In this document: one piece after another, positions 32,156 to 41,342 of the stretch | Layout of the letters: each line of letters opens with the position of its first letter | Numbering within the stretch: the stretch's first letter is position 1 | Assembly (NCBI GenBank): GCA_946548895.1 | Contig: CAMNQF010000001.1 | Span: 1-64,000, forward strand | DNA length: 64,000 bases | DNA from: an uncultured bacterium | GTDB lineage: Bacteria; Bacillota; Clostridia; Oscillospirales; Oscillospiraceae | Direction of reading: 5' to 3' | Program-made: the position numbers and the translations under genes | Notes under the pieces: generated by a model | The model's database searches: none | What the model saw: the letters and a program-made list of their open reading frames with translations, nothing else | What the model was told of the DNA's origin: nothing

Positions 32156-34633
32156 ATGGAACAGGGGGCCAGCATCGCGAAAATCGCCGTGTCCGCGGCC
32201 ACCTATGCCATCGACCGGCCCTATGACTATCTGGTCCCCCCCGCCCTGGAGGGGCGGCTCCAGCCCGGAATGCGGGCGGCGGTGCCCTTCGGCCGTGGGA
32301 GCAGGCTGTGCGACGGCATCGTGCTGGCCCTGGGCCGGCGGGAGGACACGGAAAAGCTGAAATCCGTCCAGGCCCTGCTGGACGAGGAGCCCCTGCTGGA
32401 CGCCGCCGCCATTCAGCTGGCCCTGTGGATGCGGGAGCACTACTTCTGCACGGTGTACGACGCCCTGCGGGTGATGCTCCCGGCGGGGCTGTGGTTTTCC
32501 CTGAAGGACTGCTGGCGGCTGGCCCCCGGGGTGGACCGGGAGGCGGCCTATGAGGCGGCGGGGGAGTCCAAGGGGGCCCGGAAGCTGGCGGAGCTGCTGT
32601 TTGCCAACGGCGGCTGGGCGGAGGTAGGGAAGATCCGCACCGCTTTCGGCCTGTCCGACCCCGGCCCCGCCCTGCGGCTGCTGGGGTCGAAGGGCGTGAT
32701 CGTCCGGGAGGCCAGCGCCCAGCGGGGGGTGAACGACAAGCAGGAGCTCATGGCCGCCCTGGCCATGGACCCCGGCGACGCCCTGGCCCTGCTGGCCTCC
32801 AAGCGGCGGCGGGCCCCCCTGCAATACGCCGCCGGAGAGGCCATCTGCGCCGTGGGGGAGACCTCCGCCAAGGAGCTGTGCTATTTCACCGGCGCGTCCA
32901 TGACCACCCTCCGGGCCCTGGAGCGGGCGGGAGTGCTCAGGCTGTTCAAGCGGGAGGTGTACCGCCGGCCCCAGCTCCCGGAATGTGAAACCGCCGCCCC
33001 GGTGGAGCTCAACCGGGAGCAGGAGGACGCCTGCCGGGGCCTGCTGAACCTGGGGGAACAGGGCGGCGGGACGGCGCTGCTGTACGGCGTCACCGGCAGC
33101 GGCAAGACCCAGGTGTATCTCAAACTCATCCACGCCCTGCTGGACCGGGGCAAAACCGCCCTGGTGATGGTGCCGGAGATCTCCCTCACCCCCCAGCTCA
33201 TGCGGATTTTCACCTCCCATTTCGGCCGGGAGGTGGCCATACTCCACAGCTCCCTGTCCGCCGGGGAGAGGTGCGACGAGTGGAAGCGGGCCCGCCGCGG
33301 CGAGGCCCGGGTGGTGGTGGGCACCCGCTCGGCGGTGTTCGCCCCCCTGCCCGACCTGGGCGCGGTCATCCTGGACGAGGAGCAGGAGCCCTCCTACAAA
33401 TCGGAGCAGAATCCCCGCTACCACGCCCGTGAGGTGGCCCGTTACCGCTGCTGGAAGGCGGGTGCGCTGCTGCTGCTGGGCTCGGCCACGCCGTCGGTGG
33501 AGTCCATGTACCGCGCCCGCCGGGGGGAGTACGCCCTGTTCACCCTGTCCCGCCGCTTCAACGAGCGGCGGCTTCCCCAGGTGGACGTGGTGGACTTGAA
33601 GGAGGAGCTCCGCCGGGGGAACGGCGGCACCATCAGCGCTCCCCTGGCCAGGCTGCTGGAGGAGACGGCGGACCGGGGGGAGCAGGCCATCCTGTTCCTC
33701 AACCGCCGGGGGGCCAACCGCATGGTCACCTGCGGCGAGTGCGGCGAGACGCCCGCCTGCCCCCGGTGCTCCGTCCACCTGACCTACCACTCCGCCAACC
33801 GGCGGCTGATGTGCCACTACTGCGGCTGGTCCCAGCCCCTGCCGGACCGGTGCCCCAGCTGCGGGGGGCTGCTGAACTTCGTGGGGGCGGGGACCCAGAA
33901 GGTGGAGGAGGAGCTGGGGTCGCTCCTCCCCGGGACGCGAGTGATGCGCATGGACGCGGACACCGTGTCCGCCGCCCACAGCCACCAGGCCATGCTGGAC
34001 AAGTTCCGCCGGGAGCGGATCCCCATCCTGCTGGGCACCCAGATGGTGGCCAAGGGGCTGGACTTCGAAAACGTCACCCTGGTGGGGGCGGTGTCGGCGG
34101 ACCAGCTGCTGTACACCGGCGGTGTCTATGCCTCAGAGCGGGCCTTTTCCCTGCTCACCCAGGTGGTGGGCCGGGCGGGCCGGGGGGAGAAGGCGGGCCG
34201 GGCGGTGATCCAGACCTTCACCCCGGACAACGACGTGGTCCGCTTCGCCGCCGCCCAGGATTACGACAGCTTCTACGCCCAGGAGGCGGCCATCCGGCAG
34301 GCCCGGGGACTGCCCCCCTTTGGGGACCTGTTCGTGTTCTGCGCCTCCGGGCCGGAGGAGATCGCGGTGCTCCAGGCGCTGGCCCGCCTGCGGGACGCCT
34401 TGTCCGCCGCCCTGCGGCAGGCGCCCTACGCGGGCGTCTCCTACCGGCTGCTGGGCCCCGCCCCGGCGGCGGTGGTCAAGGTGAACGACCGCTACCGCTA
34501 CCGGCTGACCCTGAGCACGGAGAACACCAAGGCCATGCGGCTGCTGGCGGCGCACCTGCTCCGCCAGGCCCAGGCCGACAAGCGCAGCCGGGGGGTGGCC
34601 CTGTCCGCCGACCTGAACCCGCTGGATGATTGA
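32156..34633 (+). CDS. priA: Primosomal replication restart helicase PriA
   Basis: PriA restarts collapsed replication forks. 825 residues: an N-terminal DNA-binding domain (~1-105, SAATYAIDRPYDYLVP), a helicase core with Walker A LYGVTGSGKTQVY near 305, motif II DEEQEPSYKS, LGSATPS and QMVAKGLDFENVTLVG, and eight Cys residues in zinc clusters (CGECGETPACPRCS; CHYCGWSQPLPDRCPSCGG). Motif II is DEEQ rather than the commoner DEEH. AGGAGGAAGGGG precedes ATG 32156. Confidence 0.97.
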   Translation: MEQGASIAKIAVSAATYAIDRPYDYLVPPALEGRLQPGMRAAVPFGRGSRLCDGIVLALGRREDTEKLKSVQALLDEEPLLDAAAIQLALWMREHYFCTVYDALRVMLPAGLWFSLKDCWRLAPGVDREAAYEAAGESKGARKLAELLFANGGWAEVGKIRTAFGLSDPGPALRLLGSKGVIVREASAQRGVNDKQELMAALAMDPGDALALLASKRRRAPLQYAAGEAICAVGETSAKELCYFTGASMTTLRALERAGVLRLFKREVYRRPQLPECETAAPVELNREQEDACRGLLNLGEQGGGTALLYGVTGSGKTQVYLKLIHALLDRGKTALVMVPEISLTPQLMRIFTSHFGREVAILHSSLSAGERCDEWKRARRGEARVVVGTRSAVFAPLPDLGAVILDEEQEPSYKSEQNPRYHAREVARYRCWKAGALLLLGSATPSVESMYRARRGEYALFTLSRRFNERRLPQVDVVDLKEELRRGNGGTISAPLARLLEETADRGEQAILFLNRRGANRMVTCGECGETPACPRCSVHLTYHSANRRLMCHYCGWSQPLPDRCPSCGGLLNFVGAGTQKVEEELGSLLPGTRVMRMDADTVSAAHSHQAMLDKFRRERIPILLGTQMVAKGLDFENVTLVGAVSADQLLYTGGVYASERAFSLLTQVVGRAGRGEKAGRAVIQTFTPDNDVVRFAAAQDYDSFYAQEAAIRQARGLPPFGDLFVFCASGPEEIAVLQALARLRDALSAALRQAPYAGVSYRLLGPAPAAVVKVNDRYRYRLTLSTENTKAMRLLAAHLLRQAQADKRSRGVALSADLNPLDD

Positions 34634-34648
34634 GGAGGAAAACAAATC

Positions 34649-35179
34649 ATGTCGCTGAGAAAGATTTTGACCCAGGGGGACCCGGCCCTGGCCAAGCAGT
34701 GCCGCCCGGTGGAGAAGTTTGACCAGAAGCTCCACTGGCTGCTGGACGACCTGAAGGAGACGCTGGCCAACGCCGGCGGGGTGGGCCTGGCCGCGCCCCA
34801 GATCGGCATACTCCGCCGCGTGGTGGTGGTGGAGGACGAGAACGAGCGGATGATTGAGCTGGTCAACCCGGTGATTGTCAGCCAGGAGGGGGAGCAGGAC
34901 GGCTGGGAGGGCTGTCTCAGCGTGCCCAACCAGTACGGCTGGGTGAGGCGGCCCAACCTGGTCACCGTCCGGGCCCAGGACCGGGACGGGAACTTTTTCG
35001 AGGCGTCCGGGGAGGAGCTGGTGGCCCGGTGCTTCTGCCACGAGCTGGAGCATCTGGACGGCCACCTCTTCGTGGAGCACACCGACGAGCTGTACAGCCC
35101 GGAGGAGATCGACGCCATGGAGGCGGCGGAGGAGGACGGGGCCAAAAAGCGGCCCCGGAGGAAGGGAAAGCGGAAATGA
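34649..35179 (+). CDS. def: Peptide deformylase
   Basis: Removes the formyl group from nascent proteins. 176 residues with the three metalloenzyme motifs GVGLAAPQ (~47), EGCLS (~90, ligand Cys) and CHELEHLDG (~130, HExxH). A charged Glu/Lys/Arg tail extends the C-terminus. TGAGGAGGAAAAC precedes ATG 34649. It overlaps fmt by 4 bases, the classic def-fmt pair. Confidence 0.97.
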   Translation: MSLRKILTQGDPALAKQCRPVEKFDQKLHWLLDDLKETLANAGGVGLAAPQIGILRRVVVVEDENERMIELVNPVIVSQEGEQDGWEGCLSVPNQYGWVRRPNLVTVRAQDRDGNFFEASGEELVARCFCHELEHLDGHLFVEHTDELYSPEEIDAMEAAEEDGAKKRPRRKGKRK

Positions 35180-36117
35180 AAATCGTCTTTATGGGCACGC
35201 CGGATTTCGCCGTGCCGTCGTTAAAAGGGCTGAGGGCGGCGGGCTATGAGATCCGCGGCGTGTTCACCCAGCCGGATAAGCCAAAAAACCGGGGGATGAA
35301 GCTCCAGCCGCCCCCGGTGAAGGTGTGCGCCCTGGAGCTGGGCCTGCCCGTATTCCAGCCCGCCAAAATGCGGGACGGGGAGGCGCTGGGCATACTCCAA
35401 GAGCTGGCCCCTGACCTCATCGCCGTGGCGGCCTACGGGAAGATCCTGCCGGCGGACATCCTGGACCTGCCCCGGCTGGGGTGCGTCAACGTCCACTCGT
35501 CGCTGCTGCCCAAGTACCGGGGGGCGGCCCCCATCAACTGGGCCATCCTCAACGGGGAGGACGTGACCGGCGTCACCATCATGCGCATGGCGGAGGGGAT
35601 GGACACTGGGGACATTCTGGCCCAGGCTCAAACGCCCATTGATATCAACGAGAACGCCGTCCAGCTCTTTGACCGCCTGGCGCGGATAGGCGCGGACCTG
35701 CTGGTGGAGACGGTCAAAAGCCTGGAGGCGGGGACCGTCAAGCCCATCCCCCAGGACGAGGCTCTGGCAACTCGCGCCCCCATGCTGTCCCGGGAGCAGT
35801 CCCCCATGGACTGGGCCAGAACCGCCCGGCAGCTCCACGACCAGGTGCGGGGGCTTTATCCCTGGCCCGCCGCCACGGCGGTGCTGGGGGGCGTCCGCTG
35901 CAAGGTGCTGCGCACGGCGCTGTCCGGGGAGGCGGCGGGCGGCGCGCCGGGCACGGTGGCGCAGGCGGACAAGAAGGGGCTGAAGGTCGTCTGCGGGGAC
36001 GGCGGAGTGCTGGATATTCTGGAGCTCCAGCCCGACGGGAAAAAGGCTATGGCGGCCCCGGCCTTCCTGTTGGGCCGCCCCATCCCCCAGGGGACCATAT
36101 TGACGAAACAGGAGTGA
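35176..36117 (+). CDS. fmt: Methionyl-tRNA formyltransferase
   Basis: Formylates initiator Met-tRNA. 313 residues: KIVFMGTPDFAVPSL, TQPDKPKNRG, the catalytic region AYGKILP and VNVHSSLLPKYRGAAPINWAIL (Asn, His and Asp of the folate enzyme group), and the C-terminal tRNA-binding domain from ~205. ATG 35176 overlaps the def stop (ATGA); the upstream open frame is inside def. Confidence 0.97.
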   Translation: MKIVFMGTPDFAVPSLKGLRAAGYEIRGVFTQPDKPKNRGMKLQPPPVKVCALELGLPVFQPAKMRDGEALGILQELAPDLIAVAAYGKILPADILDLPRLGCVNVHSSLLPKYRGAAPINWAILNGEDVTGVTIMRMAEGMDTGDILAQAQTPIDINENAVQLFDRLARIGADLLVETVKSLEAGTVKPIPQDEALATRAPMLSREQSPMDWARTARQLHDQVRGLYPWPAATAVLGGVRCKVLRTALSGEAAGGAPGTVAQADKKGLKVVCGDGGVLDILELQPDGKKAMAAPAFLLGRPIPQGTILTKQE

Positions 36118-36121
36118 TTCC

Positions 36122-37441
36122 ATGGGCTCGGCCAGAGAGACGGCGGTGCTGACCTTAGCCGCCTGCGAGCGGCAGGGGGCCTGGTCGGACGGGTATCTGA
36201 AGCGGGCCGTCCGGGAAAACGGGCTGGACCGCCGGGACGCGGCCCTGGCCGCCCGGCTGTGCTACGGGGTGCTGCAAAACAAGCTTCTGCTGGACTGGCG
36301 GCTGGCCCGGGTGTGCTCCATGAAGCTGGACAAATTGGATGTCAGGGTGCTGTGCGGCCTGCGGGTGGGGGCCTACCAGCTGCTGTTCCTGGACAAGATC
36401 CCCCCCAGCGCCGCGGTGAACGAGGCGGTGGAGCTGGCCAAGCGCCACAGCCGGAACCCCAGGGCGGCGGGGCTGGTAAACGGGGTGCTCCGGGCCCTCC
36501 TGCGGGAGGAGGAGCCGGAAATCAGGGGAGGGGACGCGCTGGAAACCCTGTCCATTCGGTACAGCCACCCCCGCTGGCTGGTGGAGGAATTCGCGGGCCT
36601 GCTGGGGATGGAGGGGGCGGAGGCGCTTTTGGAGGCGGACAACCGCCAGCCCCCCACCACCGCCCAGGTGAATACGCTGAAAACGACTGCGGAAAAGCTG
36701 GCGGGCGAACTGCGGGAGGCGGGAGTGGAGGTTGAGCCCCATCCGTGGCTGGCCGGCTGTCTCCTACTCACGGGAACGGGGGATCTGGAGCGGTTGGCCC
36801 CATTTCAGCGGGGGGAGTTCTACGTCCAAGACGCGGCCTCCCGGCTGGCGGTGCTGGCGGCTGGCCCACGGCCGGGCCAGCGGGTGCTGGACTGCTGCGC
36901 CGCCCCCGGGGGCAAGTCCTTTGCCGCCGCCATCCTCATGGAGAACCGGGGGGAGCTCATCTCCTGCGACATCCACCCCCATAAGATCAAGCTGCTGGAG
37001 GCGGGCCGGGACCGGCTGGGGCTGTCCATGATCGCGCCCGCCCTCCAGAACGCGGCCCGGTTCCGGGAGGACTGGGCGGAGGGCTTTGACGTGGTGCTCA
37101 CCGACGTGCCCTGCTCGGGGCTGGGGATCATCCGCAAGAAGCCGGACATCCGCTATAAGGACCCCGGGCCCCTGGAGGGCCTGCCCCGGGTCCAGCGGGC
37201 CATTCTGGACAACTGCGCCCGGTACGTCCGCCCCGGCGGGGTGCTGCTCTACTCCACCTGCACCCTCCTGCCCCGGGAGAACGGCGGCGTGGTGGACGGC
37301 TTCCTGGAGGAGCACCGGTCCTTCGCCCCGGAGCCCTTCGCGCTGCCCCATCTGGGGGAGCAGCCCGGCCGGATCACGTTCTGGCCCCACATCCACGGCA
37401 CAGACGGCTTTTTCGCCGCAAAGCTGCGCAGAAAGGGGTGA
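36122..37441 (+). CDS. rsmB: 16S rRNA (cytosine-967-C5) methyltransferase
   Basis: 439 residues: an NusB-like N-terminal domain (~1-135, LTLAACERQGAWSDGYLK) and a C-terminal SAM-dependent m5C methyltransferase with CCAAPGGKSFAAA, CDIHPHKIKLL, DVPCSGLG (second catalytic Cys region), and YSTCTLLPRENGGVV. RsmB modifies C967 of 16S rRNA. AGTGATTCC-type spacing puts ATG 36122 4 bases after fmt, so it is in the same operon. Confidence 0.96.
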   Translation: MGSARETAVLTLAACERQGAWSDGYLKRAVRENGLDRRDAALAARLCYGVLQNKLLLDWRLARVCSMKLDKLDVRVLCGLRVGAYQLLFLDKIPPSAAVNEAVELAKRHSRNPRAAGLVNGVLRALLREEEPEIRGGDALETLSIRYSHPRWLVEEFAGLLGMEGAEALLEADNRQPPTTAQVNTLKTTAEKLAGELREAGVEVEPHPWLAGCLLLTGTGDLERLAPFQRGEFYVQDAASRLAVLAAGPRPGQRVLDCCAAPGGKSFAAAILMENRGELISCDIHPHKIKLLEAGRDRLGLSMIAPALQNAARFREDWAEGFDVVLTDVPCSGLGIIRKKPDIRYKDPGPLEGLPRVQRAILDNCARYVRPGGVLLYSTCTLLPRENGGVVDGFLEEHRSFAPEPFALPHLGEQPGRITFWPHIHGTDGFFAAKLRRKG

Positions 37442-37446
37442 TTCCC

Positions 37447-38499
37447 ATGACCGACCTGAAATCCATGACGCCGGAAGAGCTGGAGGCGTATTTCAAGGAG
37501 CTGGGCCAGCCCGGGTTCCGGGCCATGCAGGTGTTTCGGTGGCTCCACCGGGGGGTGGAGTCCTTTGACGGGATGACCGACCTGCCCAAAAGCCTGCGGG
37601 AGCGGCTGAAGGAGGCGTGCGTCCTCACGGCGCCCCAGGTGGAGCGGAAACAGGTGTCAAAACTGGACGGCACCATCAAATACCTGTGGCGGCTGGGCGA
37701 CGGAAATTGTGTGGAAACGGTTTTGATGCGCCACAAGCATGGGAATACTGTATGCGTGTCCAGCCAGGCGGGGTGCAATATGGGGTGCGTGTTCTGCGCC
37801 TCCACCCTGGGCGGGAAGGTCCGGGACCTGACCCCGGCGGAGATTCTGGACCAGGTAATATTTACCGAAAAAGACAGCGGGGAGCAGGTCTCCAACATCG
37901 TTTTGATGGGAATTGGGGAGCCGCTGGACAATTTCGACCACGTTTTGCGCTTTTTGACCCTGGTAAACCACCCCGAGGGGGTGAATATCGGGATGCGCCA
38001 CATCTCCCTGTCCACCTGCGGGCTGGTAAAGAAAATTGACAAACTGGCCCAGCTTGGGTTACAATTGACGTTAAGCGTCTCCCTCCACGCCCCGGACGAC
38101 GAGACCCGCTCCCGTCTGATGCCGGTGAATCGGTCCGTGGGGGTGGAGGTTCTGATGGAGACCTGCCGCCGGTATTTTGAAACCACCGGGCGGCGCGTCT
38201 CCTACGAATATGCCATGATCGACGGCGTAAACGACTCCGACGGCCAGGCGGACCAGCTGGTGCGCCTGCTGCGGGGGCAGCCGGGCCACGTGAACCTGAT
38301 CCCGTTGAACGAGGTGGCGGAGTCGCCCCTGAAGCCCAGCCGCCGGGTGCGGCAGTTTCAGCGGCGGCTGGAGGAGCAGGGGGTCACGGCCACGGTGCGG
38401 CGGAAGCTGGGGAGCGATATCGACGCCTCCTGCGGCCAGCTGCGGCGGAAACGGATCATGGAGAGGGAGACGGACACCCCAGAGGAGGGATCAACTTGA
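37447..38499 (+). CDS. rlmN: 23S rRNA (adenine-2503-C2) methyltransferase, radical SAM
   Basis: RlmN methylates A2503 of 23S rRNA and A37 of some tRNAs. 350 residues with the radical SAM cluster motif GCNMGCVFCAS (CxxxCxxC near 110), NIVLMGIGEPLDN, HISLSTCGLV and LSVSLHAPDDETRS; the C-terminal Cys of the LGSDIDASCGQLR end is the methyl-carrying residue. ATG 37447 has AAAGGGGTG 8 bases upstream. It overlaps prpC by 4 bases. Confidence 0.97.
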   Translation: MTDLKSMTPEELEAYFKELGQPGFRAMQVFRWLHRGVESFDGMTDLPKSLRERLKEACVLTAPQVERKQVSKLDGTIKYLWRLGDGNCVETVLMRHKHGNTVCVSSQAGCNMGCVFCASTLGGKVRDLTPAEILDQVIFTEKDSGEQVSNIVLMGIGEPLDNFDHVLRFLTLVNHPEGVNIGMRHISLSTCGLVKKIDKLAQLGLQLTLSVSLHAPDDETRSRLMPVNRSVGVEVLMETCRRYFETTGRRVSYEYAMIDGVNDSDGQADQLVRLLRGQPGHVNLIPLNEVAESPLKPSRRVRQFQRRLEEQGVTATVRRKLGSDIDASCGQLRRKRIMERETDTPEEGST

Positions 38500-39224
38500 G
38501 AGTATGCGGTGTGACGGATACCGGCTGCCGCCGCCAGGACAATCAGGACAGCTGGACCATCCGGCATCTGGGCGGGGACGCCGTCCTGCTGGTGGTGTGC
38601 GACGGCATGGGCGGCGCCCAGGCGGGCAGCGTGGCCAGTTCAGTGGCGGTGGAGGCTTTTGCCGCCGCCGTGGAGGCGTCCGGCGCGCCGGAGGGCCGGG
38701 ACCAGTGGGAAAAGCTGCTGGCCTCCGCCTGCCGCGAGGCCAATGGGGAGGTGTACCGCCTCAGCCTGGAGCACCGGGAGTACGAGGGCATGGGCACCAC
38801 CCTGGTGGCGGCGCTGGCCCTGCCCGGCGGCGTGTGCTTCCTCAACGTGGGGGACAGCCGCGGATACGTCCTGGAGGATCAGGCGATTCATCAGGCTACG
38901 GTGGACCACTCCCTGGTCCAGATGCTGGTGGACCGGGGGGAGATCACCCCGGCCCAGGCCAGAGTACATCCCCAAAAGAACCTGATTACCCGGGCCCTGG
39001 GGGTGGAGGGCCATGTGGAGTGCGACCTGACCTGGCGGGAGCCGGGGGCGGGGAGCCGCCTGCTGCTGTGCAGCGACGGGTTGAGCAACGTGCTGGACGA
39101 TGAGACGATTTTGCGCCTCAGCGGGCAGCAGGGGTCGCCGGAGGAGTTCTGCCGGGCGCTGCTGGACCTGACGCTGGAGCGGGGTGCGCCGGACAACGTC
39201 ACCGTTGTGCTGGCGCAGCTGTAG
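38496..39224 (+). CDS. prpC: PP2C-type Ser/Thr protein phosphatase
   Basis: The partner phosphatase of PrkC. 242 residues with the metal-binding motifs DTGCRRQDNQDS, VCDGMGGAQAGSVAS, GMGTTLV, NVGDSRGYVL, and the end GAPDNVTVVL. TTG 38496 is the start: AGGAGGG ends 6 bases upstream and it overlaps the rlmN stop (TTGA). It lies in the conserved prpC-prkC-rsgA run. Confidence 0.96.
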   Translation: MRVCGVTDTGCRRQDNQDSWTIRHLGGDAVLLVVCDGMGGAQAGSVASSVAVEAFAAAVEASGAPEGRDQWEKLLASACREANGEVYRLSLEHREYEGMGTTLVAALALPGGVCFLNVGDSRGYVLEDQAIHQATVDHSLVQMLVDRGEITPAQARVHPQKNLITRALGVEGHVECDLTWREPGAGSRLLLCSDGLSNVLDDETILRLSGQQGSPEEFCRALLDLTLERGAPDNVTVVLAQL

Positions 39225-39241
39225 GAAGGAGGACTTTTACC

Positions 39242-41338
39242 ATGGATCAATACATAGGTAAAATGCTCGACAACCGATATGAAATCATTGAGTGCATTGG
39301 GACAGGCGGCATGGCCGTGGTGTACAAGGCCCGGGACCACCGGCTCAACCGGCTGGTGGCGGTGAAGATCCTCAAGCCGGAGCTGGCCAGCGACGCCGAT
39401 TTCCGCCGCCGCTTCCATGACGAGTCCCAGGCCGTAGCCATGCTGTCCCACGCCAATATCGTCTCGGTGTACGACGTGAGCCGTTCCGACGGGCTGAACT
39501 ATATCGTCATGGAGCTGATCGACGGCCTGACGCTGAAGCAATATATGCAGCGGCGGGGTACCCCCCTGAACTGGCGGGAGGCGCTGCATTTCATCACCCA
39601 GATCATGCGGGCGTTGAGCCATGCCCACAGCCGGGGCATTATCCACCGGGATATCAAGCCCCACAACATCATGGTCCTTCGGGACGGCAGCGTGAAGGTC
39701 ACCGACTTCGGCATCGCCCAGCTGGCCAGCGCCGCCCAGAACACCATGACCCAGGAGGCCATCGGCTCGGTACACTATATCTCGCCGGAGCAGGCCAAGG
39801 GCAGCCATGTGGACTGCCGCACCGACATCTACTCCGCCGGGGTGGTGCTGTACGAGATGCTCACCGGCCGGCTGCCCTTCGAGGGGGACACCCCGGTGGC
39901 GGTGGCCATCCAGCACATCAAATCCATCCCCGTGCCCCCCCGGGACTTGAACCCGGACGTGCCCCGGGCGCTGGAGGCCATCACCATGCGGGCCATGGCC
40001 CCCGACCTGGGCCAGCGGTACGCCTCCGCCGACGAAATGCTGGATGACCTGAAGGAGTTCCGCAAGAACCCGGATTTCCAGGCGGCGGGTCCCGTCCCGG
40101 AGGAGCCGGACGAGCCCACCCGGGTGGTGCCTGTGGCGGGCATCGCCGCCTCCGCCCGGGCCAAGGCGGAGCGGGAGGAGCCGGCAAAGCCCCGCCCGGA
40201 GCGGCAGGTCCGCCGCCGGGAGCCTGAGCCGGAGGACGACTACGACTATGACGACGAGCCCCGCCGGGGCGGCGGCGCGCTGGCCGGCGTGGCGGCGGTG
40301 CTCATCATCCTGGCGTTTATCGGCTGCATGATGTATTTCCTGTTCAACTTCTTCATCAAGGACCTGCTGTTCGGCGAGGCGCCGGAGTTCGAGGTCCCTG
40401 ACCTGCGGGGCTACACCATGGAGCAGCTGGAGCAGAACAAGGCCATTTTGGGGGACTTTACCCTGGAAGAGGGGGATGTGGTCTTCAATGCCGAGTACCC
40501 CGAGGGGCAGATCTGCGCCCAGAATCCCGAGCCCAAGAGCAAGGTCCGGGAGGGCGGCATGACCATCACCGTCACCATCAGCGGCGGCGAGGACAATATG
40601 TATATGCCCTTTGTGGAGGGCTGGGACGCCCGGAAGGCCGTCCAGCTGCTGCAAAACGAGATGGGGATGGACGTGAAGCAAGAGGAGGACTGGTCCGATA
40701 CCATCACCAAGGGGTTCGTCATCTCCCAGAGCCTGGTGCAGGACATCAAGGTGGTGAAGGGCCAGGAGGTGACCATTGTGGTCAGCAAGGGGCCGGAGCA
40801 GAAGCAGGCCACTGTCACCCGGTTCCTCAACGTGCCCATTGAGGACGCCAAGGTGCAGATTGAGCAGCTGGGCCTGAAGGTGGGCGAGGTGCGGGAGCAG
40901 TACAGCGATGAGTACGCCGAGGGCCGGGTGTCCTGGCAGAGCATTGAGCCCGCCACCCAGGTGGATAAGGGTACGTCCATTGACCTGTGGGTGAGCAAAG
41001 GCCCGGAGCCCGTCGCCACCCCCACGCCGGAGCCCACCCCCACCCCGCCGCCCCCCTCTGAGCCCAGCGATGTGCCGCCGGCCCAGAGCAACCAGCCGCC
41101 GGAGCCCACCATGAACGTGTCGGCCACCGGCAGCAGCCAGACGGTAACGGCGGACCTGAGCGGTTATACCGGCAGCGTCCAGGTGACGATCACCGTGGGG
41201 GATAAGACGATTTTCGACAGTATGGTGGACGCCAATTTGAACAACAGCGTGCCCCGGACGGTGTATGGCTCCGGGGAGCAGATGGTGTATATCTATATCA
41301 ACGGGGCGCTGGTGAGCAGCTACCTCCTGCGGTTCTGA
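39242..41338 (+). CDS. prkC: PASTA-domain Ser/Thr protein kinase
   Basis: Membrane kinase that senses muropeptides and controls wall growth, dormancy exit and virulence in Firmicutes. 698 residues: a Hanks kinase at ~12-275 (Gly loop IGTGGMAVVYKA, Lys in VAVKIL near 42, HRDIKPHNIM, DFGIAQ), a juxtamembrane charged segment, a membrane helix ~345-370, three PASTA domains (~380-585, each ending with VTISGG or VSKGPE), a Pro-rich stretch (~590-620), and a C-terminal beta domain. GGAAGGAGG precedes ATG 39242. Confidence 0.97.
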   Translation: MDQYIGKMLDNRYEIIECIGTGGMAVVYKARDHRLNRLVAVKILKPELASDADFRRRFHDESQAVAMLSHANIVSVYDVSRSDGLNYIVMELIDGLTLKQYMQRRGTPLNWREALHFITQIMRALSHAHSRGIIHRDIKPHNIMVLRDGSVKVTDFGIAQLASAAQNTMTQEAIGSVHYISPEQAKGSHVDCRTDIYSAGVVLYEMLTGRLPFEGDTPVAVAIQHIKSIPVPPRDLNPDVPRALEAITMRAMAPDLGQRYASADEMLDDLKEFRKNPDFQAAGPVPEEPDEPTRVVPVAGIAASARAKAEREEPAKPRPERQVRRREPEPEDDYDYDDEPRRGGGALAGVAAVLIILAFIGCMMYFLFNFFIKDLLFGEAPEFEVPDLRGYTMEQLEQNKAILGDFTLEEGDVVFNAEYPEGQICAQNPEPKSKVREGGMTITVTISGGEDNMYMPFVEGWDARKAVQLLQNEMGMDVKQEEDWSDTITKGFVISQSLVQDIKVVKGQEVTIVVSKGPEQKQATVTRFLNVPIEDAKVQIEQLGLKVGEVREQYSDEYAEGRVSWQSIEPATQVDKGTSIDLWVSKGPEPVATPTPEPTPTPPPPSEPSDVPPAQSNQPPEPTMNVSATGSSQTVTADLSGYTGSVQVTITVGDKTIFDSMVDANLNNSVPRTVYGSGEQMVYIYINGALVSSYLLRF

Positions 41339-41342
41339 GCCC

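Noticed and set aside
31760-33985. A 741-codon minus-strand frame across priA
   Set aside because: Shadow of priA; no start signal or domain.
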